From Eudorina sp. 2006-703-Eu-15 (lineage: Eukaryota > Chlorophyta > Chlorophyceae > Chlamydomonadales > Volvocaceae), in NCBI GenBank assembly GCA_003117195.1, contig BDSI01000128.1, positions 186,001 to 250,000 on the forward strand: DNA of 64,000 nt, read 5' to 3'. The translations under genes and the position numbers were made by a program. The notes under the pieces are model-generated. The model was not told where the DNA came from. It searched no databases and saw only the letters and a program-made list of their open reading frames with translations. Every line of letters begins with the position of its first letter. Position 1 is the first letter of the stretch. Shown in pieces: positions 56,853-64,000 of this stretch.

Positions 56853-59800
56853 ATGATGAGGTTATTGCGAGCAGACAAACTGCACTACTTGCCCGCATCT
56901 TGGGCGATGGTGGCAATCCTTCTTTGCATGTCCACATCACCGACATGCGCTGCCGCAGGTGCGCCGCGCTAGGTAGGGTGACAGATATCCATTTACGTAC
57001 CTGTGTGTATTTAAATTTACTTTGCCGTACGGAAGCGTTGTACCAAGTAAGTCACGCATAACTTGCCTGATTCCCTATCGCTCGCTCGGAGATAGACTCG
57101 GATCATACCTATCACATAGCTTGGCGACTATACTAGCTGATCTAATAACTACTGCAGCGCAGCGGCGGAAGAACGAAATACCCGACTTATAAGCCTTGTA
57201 TGTATACCTTAGGTCTATCTGTGCCTCGGATGTAGTTGCTTTTGCAGGCTGTATGCACCGGCCTGGGATATATGTCGATGTTGCATCCGTTCTATGTAGC
57301 CGAACGAACGAACAACAGCCAACTCGGCCGTATTGCGGGCGGGGGCGGGCAGGCGACATCACCACACTTGCGCCAATAATTCACGCAGCACAGTAGTACT
57401 ACATACTAAGTGTATGTGTCATGAGGTTCTTCTATGTATCAATTATTGTCATGCATGCTTGACACCAAGCAATCTTTTGCGTGCAAGCAGATGCCTCCAT
57501 GACGCCATCGTGCACGCAAAGCAATACTTCCATCGTGTACACGAAGCTGCGGCCCAACATCACGAAGGGGTGCCAAGGCGAGTAGTATAAGTAGTGCGAA
57601 CGAGAGCGGATGTAATTGTTCGTCGATGACTTGCAACGTGCGTGCGTACAAGTGAATTATTTGGGATAGATGAATGAATCTGTTGCGTGACGCGTATTAT
57701 TCTTGTTGCATTGTTGACAGCCCATCATGATGTTAACCCACCAACTACACCAACGTTCTAAACGTTCGTTCATGCACGCCAGATTTCCTGTCGGCACCAT
57801 TTGGTATAAGCGTATCGACCAGCACCGACAATCTCAGTACGGATTTTGTGTTGGACTACTCTAGTGGGAATAATTCCGTCGTCGTCGGCGGCGGTCAGCG
57901 CCTGGTCTGGGTCGCACGGTACGGAAGCGCTTCTGGGAGTACGAGTGCATCGCAGAGGTTTTGGTTGGAAGGCAGCCCACGTAACGGTGAGCTGATAAGC
58001 CCCGAGGCAGGTAGCGGTCGGGTCACATACGTATGTGCTATCTAGGTTGCATACAGTAGTTCAGTTGTACGCTGTGGCCTACATCGCTCCATTAAAGCAA
58101 GAAGCCTGCGTGTGCGTGTATTGGTGGTTCTTATCGTATGTATGTCCTTTATATATAGGGCTCGGCGTGTACTATCTGAAGGACCAGAACGGGCGCTGCT
58201 TCGGGGCACTGGATTACATGAACGGCACCTACAGTACGTTTTTGGCCGCCCAGCAATGCAATTCTACTGCAGCTCATCAGCAAGTGGTGTTTTTTGATTC
58301 GTCTGTGATGAACGTTACGAACAGGTATGTGTGTGCGTGTCAGTGTACGTACGTAAGAGTACTACTACTGAACATTTTGCGTGCTCCATGCATCCATCCA
58401 ACTTATTTATTTACGCAGGTGGATGCTTTCCTTCCGACACGATCCCAAAAAGTGCGTCGTTTTCGTCAATCAGTCAGCATTATTGTCAAGTGTGAGTGCA
58501 CAGCAGCAACTGTATCCGCTTCGGGTTGAGCTACAACCCTGCGATCTGGAAAATGTGCTGCAGTATTTTCGGATTTTCCCCGTCGGTAAGCAACGAGTCG
58601 TCATGTAGTCGCCCTGCTGATTTTTCAGCGCCTGCCGGGTGTGAACTGATGGGTTTGTTCAATGTTTGCATGTAAGTAAAATATTACTGAAAGATACAAA
58701 TGCTCATAGCTCAGTGTCTAGCTAATTTATAATGTAGAAATTATAAAATATCGTATCCAATTGTACCCACTTGTACTATACATCACCGCTAATATAAAGC
58801 TAATCATTCGTAAACCACTGCAATAGTTTCGCGCAGAGAAAATATTCGCATAGCCGGCCTGCGCGGAAGATATATAATTCAAAACCTCTACGGCTCTACT
58901 GCACGAAACTGGAAGATACAACCCTGCCGAGCTAGCCGCGCCACCAGCACAATAATAAAAATAACAAAAACAATAATTTAAAATAAGTTACATGGCAAAA
59001 TTGCTTGTTTTGTATTTATTTGTCGGTCGATTGGCCGACGAACGTATAATAGCAAGCATGCCTCGTGAGGTACGTCGAGGTCTGCTATGCGTATGCATGC
59101 TTGCTACATATGATCCATGTGCATCACGCAGGAGTAGCTTGCTTGTGGTGAGCGAGAGGCTATCTAGGCTTGCTTGAAAGAGGGGTTTGTGCATATATGT
59201 ATGCATGGGGTACATGGGATGTACCCCCACACCATGATAGCTAATACGTGACCCTGCGTCGTAACCCTGACGGCGTGTGTGCATGTAGAGTGCTATTGGA
59301 TCTGGAGCAACCTGCCGGGGGGCAACTACACCTCTGTCTGCTCGGGGTGCGCAATCTCACCCATGTGTGAGCTGCGCTGCAACTGCACGTCTTACCTCTC
59401 CTTCACGAAAATCAGCAACGGCGAGACACCATCCTCCCTGGAGCTCTACGCGTGTCCTCAGGGCATGCAGGTACAGCCCACGGCCTTCTTAGTAAAGGGG
59501 TACTTAACGTCCGCATACAGGCTTGCTTGTGGCGGGAGCAGCAACAGTGTTGAAACCGTTTATGGCCCGCCGCAACTTCCTACTACTGCTTCTCCTCCTT
59601 CGCCATCGCCACAACTGTTAACGGGATCAGTTGGCCAGCCGTCCGAAGCGTCTGCGCTTCCAGGGGCCCCACCGCCGCCACTCATGGCCACCTCGATAAT
59701 GCCTCCGACGTCGTCGTCGTCGTCGTCGTCGTCACCGCTGCAGTCAATAAACAACAGACCGGTTATGAATGCGGTAGGTGTAGTAGGTGGCTGGCCGGCC

Positions 59801-62800
59801 TCGGCTGATGAGAAAGGCAGGTAGTTTCCCCAACCTGGCCCAAGGATTTCATTTGCTATGTATATTTTACAAAATCATATCATAGCTATGCGTACATATA
59901 TATATGTATATATACATATATATACATATATATAGTACATAGTATATATATAGATGCATGTGGCTTCTACATGGTTGCATGCACAAGGTGGTTTTAATAA
60001 TTTATGTATTATTACTACTACTACTGTTGTTGTTCGTCGTTGTTTTTGTTGTTGTTGGGTTTGTTGGTTTATTCCTATTATGTTGTTACTTGATGGTATT
60101 CTTAGATTAAACGATTAGGAATTATTATATGATTTTACTTCTATTTATTAAGGATGTTATTATTATATTATTTATATTCCTATAATTTCCTGCAGGCCAA
60201 TGCGCGCATGTTTCCTGGATGGATGTCAGCAGGAGTGGAAAGCATACTGGACATCGTTGGACAAGGACTGTACTACCGGCGGTATGGCCAACAATTGCGA
60301 TTTCAATACGATCAGTTTCATGCGTCGGCACTTTGCGGCGGATCTGCCAGACTTGATCGAATTTACAACACGTCTGCAGACCTGCCTTGTCGGTTCTTCA
60401 CAGCTGGCGTTGATGTGGAGCTTGCGACCAAGAGCAGACGATGGCGAATTTGCAAACACAACGAACCCGGCTGGCGGTGGACCTGCGGTTTATGCCAATC
60501 GCACCGACGACCCAACCGACCCCATCTCCAGAATACAGATTGTTTTACTAGAAAATGGAAGTCTGGACGTCTACCTGGCTGATCAAGCGAGCGCCGCTGC
60601 TAGTGGTACGATGTTGAACCTCGGGGCGAGTTCTTCATCCGGGCAGCAGCAGAGATGCCCAGCGGGGTGTGGCTACGCAGCTATTGACATGACCTTCGAG
60701 GCGGATGGAGTCTGGGTAAACGGTACTGACTTCCAGCCTTTCAAGTACGCTGCTATCCCATCAAGCTTATGCGACGCCACGCGCTGGCGGGGTTTCAGTG
60801 ATGTCCTCTCCAATGCCGGAAGAATTTTGTTACACAACCTTTCAAGTTATGTGGCAACCAACAGCAGCAACCATGCGGCAACGAACGCTAGTAATAATAT
60901 AGAACGCAATACACCAGCTGCTGAACGATGCGGCGAATATCAGATTGTGGGCTGTCTGCCGCAGAGGTACAGGACGGAGAATCTTGGCAAATATTTCCTT
61001 GGGGGCGACACCGCTGGGTTTTCTCTGAACGCGTTTGCCAGATGGCTGTCGGATGCAACAGCAACAGGGCCTTCGGTGTTGCCGATCCGCTTCACGGTTG
61101 CCTCGGAGAACTTCAGTGTCGTGATGAACGCCAGCCGTCTGAGCGCTGCGGAGCTAGGGGCATCGGCGGGCATAAATGTTTCCTCTGTGCTCGCTGCGCA
61201 TCAAACAAACTTGAAAGAACTCCTGGTAAATCAGGTACGTACGGTTTGTTCCTGTTCAACCAACAGGCCGTTTCACTTCTCGCTGAAGTCCGTCCTAGCT
61301 GCCTAGTTACCCCTTTATTACATTTATAACTCATAATTAACTCGTATTATATATAACGCATAATAACTAACTTGGGTACGTAAGTGCTTTATGCACTCGT
61401 GGGTAGGCGGCCGGGAGAGTTGGCTATAATAATAATTAAAACACAACATAATGATTACGACAATGATTATAACGACAGTAGCAAATAATAGTATTTATTA
61501 ATCATTATTATTATATATGAAATAATAATGCTTTTACAGAATAGCTAATAAATTTTATAAATATGAACAACGTATGGCCGCAGCAATGCTGGGTGGTCGT
61601 CCGCTGCAACGAATCACCTCCGTCCTTGTTGTTCCAGGATGTTCGAGGCGCAAACCTACGTGCACGCGCGTGCGTGCACTTGCGTATTACGTACTTACAT
61701 ACGTATGTATGCACCCGCTGCTGTCATTCCCTCTACCCTTGCCTTCGCCTTCGTTGCAGATGCTGCTGAAATCCCAAGTTCTTCAAACTACCAAAACGTC
61801 CTCTTTTGATTTCGCTCAATCATTACTCGACCTGGGAGTTGTGGGGCGCCTGGAGCCAAAGAAGATTGCCTCGTTCATTAGGCATGCAGCCACAGGAGCG
61901 GAGGTTTGCGGCGGCCTTGCCGACACTACTTCAGCGAAATGTGATACGGTGATGGACGCTCTGGCTGTGTCAACGGATGCGGCAACGCGCACGACGTGCA
62001 ATGTCAGCAACGAACTGTCCGAATTTGACAAGTGCTGCGCGGTTCCTGCGCTGGACTATCGTGGTCGCGGGCTTGCCGGTGTACTGCCTCAGGGATTTAT
62101 CGCACCACCTGTCACCATTTTCACCGATAATCCGGGTCTGTGTGGACTAATCAGGCAGCAAGCTGTACAGAAGACACAGTATTTTTTACAGAACTCCAAT
62201 GTTCAGCTCTCCCTGGTCGACCTCTCGGCTCGAAACCCGAGCTTTGCTTTAAGACTTGTCCAAGAGTCGCTGGGTGTGGATGTCAGGGCGTACAATCTAC
62301 ATGGCCCAATCGGTGATGGCGACGCTGTTGAAGTCTGCGGCCTCATGGACAGAGGCGCCGTCGACGTGGTGACCCTAAACATCGCGTCATCATCATTGGG
62401 GGCTTTACTCCGTGAACTTCCCAGGTGCAACAGCACGGCGTTGGCTGCTGCTGCAGGCGGCAGGGACGACTGCCTGCTAGTCACAAGCTTCGAGCTGGGT
62501 CTTTTCGCGGCTTCTCTGCGCATGGATGAGTACAACAGCTTCATGCGACCGCACGATGCGGGTCTAGTTTGTGGCGATGACGGCGTGGCGTACAGGCGCA
62601 GGACGGCAGCACTCGTGTGGGGCATCACAGTCGCCGTCACATGTTTCGTGTGTGCCGTCCTCGCCCTTGTGCTGAGCTCCAGGTACGGACACAAGCTCCA
62701 CTCGTACGGCAGAAAATTAGGCAATTTCCTGGCTGCAAGCTGTTGCTGTCGTCCTAAAGGCCCATCCAGCAGCTCATCATCAGGTGGTATGATTATTAAG

Positions 62801-64000
62801 AATATCGTAATGCCCGCCCTCCGGGTCTCACTCTTTGTTTATGACGAGGTCACGGACTGGGCTTTCGCATTCGCTGTGTCCAAGTACGGCAACGTCCGTG
62901 CAACGTTCATCGTTTGCTGGCTCCACGTTGGGAAGAGCGTGGCCGTGTTGTTGTTCCTGCTCTGCATCTACCTGGGGGTTATTTGCATCCGCTGGGCCGA
63001 CGACGAGGCCACGGGTACGGTACACGATAACATTTTTTCACCACCAGCAGTGGTCATCATCAGTTTCAGGCGGCCAACGTGTGGTCGCAAAGCCATGATG
63101 GCATGTGGTGCGGCGCCCGCTACTGTTTTGCTGCTGGCTGTCGCAGTAAGTCTGCTGCTCCTGCTACAGACCACGGCACTTGCAATTTGCATCATGGCGA
63201 CCGTTAACATGAGCAGGCTGGGACTGCTGTCAACGACAGCCTTCGCTCCCGGTCTGGCGAGGCAGGCATTCGGGATGTTCCTTGGAGCGTCAATGCTCGG
63301 TATCTTGTTTCAAGCGGTGCCGCATCTCCTTCACATCTGGCACTCCTCATGGGGTGCGAAGACAAAGTCGGTGATGGACGACGCATCGCCTTCAAGAGCA
63401 GATGGCGGTGCTTACAACGTCAGCGGGAATAGCCAAGATCACAGTACCAGCAGAGACCGTACCACCCGGGCCGGGTTTGGCGACATCCAACCCGAAATTG
63501 CATGTGCTTGGCTTCATTGCTGCTTTCCAAAGTTATGCCTCTACAAGCTTCCATCCAGCAGCTGTGGAAGTGGACTAGGTGGACGACATCCCATGCACAA
63601 CCCGCCCCACAGCCCACCGGGGGAGACCCAACCGACTATCAACATCATGTACACAGACGAGCAGCAACGGCCGTCCAGCAGGCCAAGCGGAACAGGCGCA
63701 ATTCCGGGCAGCCGAGGGGGTCCAGCAGCAGGCAGCAGTGACAATAATAATATGAATGTCGTCGTCTCTGGTGTAGTAGTAGGAGGTGCTGCTCGTCCAG
63801 CAGCAGCAGACGGCGGAGATGGTTTCAGTAGTGGCTGGCCGCTAAATTTCCAGGAGCCGGAGCCGCAACAGGCACAGGCAGCACAGCAGGGCAGCAGCGG
63901 CAGCAAAGGGCTTTCCCTTCGCATGCTGCTCGAGCTCAGTACGCTGTGCTCCTTCCCGATCAGCATCATCGAGCTGCTGGGTGAGAGCGTGGCCCAGAGT
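56853..64000 (+). CDS. Large secretory-pathway multi-pass membrane glycoprotein, 5' part (runs off the window)
   Basis: Exons 56853-56958, 57491 to about 57581 (tentative), 57783-57986, 58159-58324, 58419-58585, 59289-59820, 60196-61234 and 61760 to the window end. The first exon starts MMRLLRADKLHY and continues into a hydrophobic core (AMVAILLCMS) and a likely cleavage site after CAAA, a typical signal peptide. The next exons carry many NxS/T sequons and paired cysteines, typical of an extracellular domain, with Ser/Pro-rich linkers around 59580-59740. The last exon is open for 747 codons with no intron and contains hydrophobic segments at about 62613-62678 (WGITVAVTCFVCAVLALVL), 62908-62985, 63112-63205 and 63268-63330, separated by Ser/Gly/Asn-rich loops. 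This suggests a cell-surface or vesicular receptor-, channel- or adhesin-like protein, but no family is recognised. The link from exon 2 to exon 3 does not match in phase, so an exon is probably missing there. Confidence 0.7.
59885..59955. repeat. TATA/CATA dinucleotide-rich tract
   Basis: An intron of the glycoprotein gene carries about 70 bases of alternating TATA, CATATA and GTATA units that can form hairpins. Confidence 0.85.

Noticed and set aside
60196..62600. MACPF/perforin-like ectodomain in the glycoprotein gene
   Set aside because: A segment with a Trp and a short LPIRFTV phrase resembled part of the MACPF region, but the signature (Y/F-G-T-H-F/Y) was not found.
1..64000. CRISPR arrays, rRNA genes or insertion sequences
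   Set aside because: No regularly spaced repeat-spacer pattern, no rRNA-like conserved blocks and no transposase with terminal inverted repeats were seen. The intron-rich structure is eukaryotic. tRNA genes could not be excluded without a covariance-model scan.

Overview
This window looks like nuclear DNA of a volvocine (chlamydomonadalean) green alga. The basis is GC-rich coding sequence, many short phase-matched GT-AG introns, Ala/Gly/Pro/Ser-rich low-complexity insertions in otherwise conserved proteins, candidate TGTAA polyadenylation motifs, and a VPS16 of plant type. The species cannot be named from the sequence. I built gene models by hand by joining exons whose splice sites and phases agree, so each gene-level entry spans introns and lists its exons in the evidence.

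Left part, minus strand (about 1.9-29.1 kb): VPS16, the HOPS/CORVET vacuolar tethering subunit (22 exons, 1929-13201); a small mitochondrially targeted hydrophilic LEA-like protein (5 exons, 15712-17821); a small YAR1/P16F5.05c-like ankyrin-repeat protein (6 exons, 19329-22569); and a large low-complexity protein I cannot identify (3 exons, 25238-29129). A possible 3' exon of a plus-strand gene lies at the left edge.

Right part, plus strand (about 31.3-64 kb): two neighbouring models of unknown function (31332-32220 and 32644-34524), each needing a very short GT...AG gap to keep frame; a 25-exon gene (36601-51166) for a protein of about 2034 residues with a candidate N-myristoylation start, a long disordered middle, a possible sugar-nucleotidyltransferase-like block and tandem UspA-like domains at the C-terminus; and the 5' part of a very large glycoprotein gene (56853 to beyond 64000) with a signal peptide, N-glycosylation sequons and several membrane segments.

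The gaps between genes hold microsatellites, an AT-rich repeat block (53.9-54.1 kb), short telomere-like repeats and unassigned ORFs. The most unusual signals are a motif close to ATGTCTACCRATKTCCTG that recurs in many VPS16 introns, mostly just upstream of the acceptor; the repeated 12-base palindrome GACCCNNGGGTC; and the USP fusion protein. The genes share no evident pathway; the window is an ordinary stretch of algal chromosome with some unusual genes and intron content.
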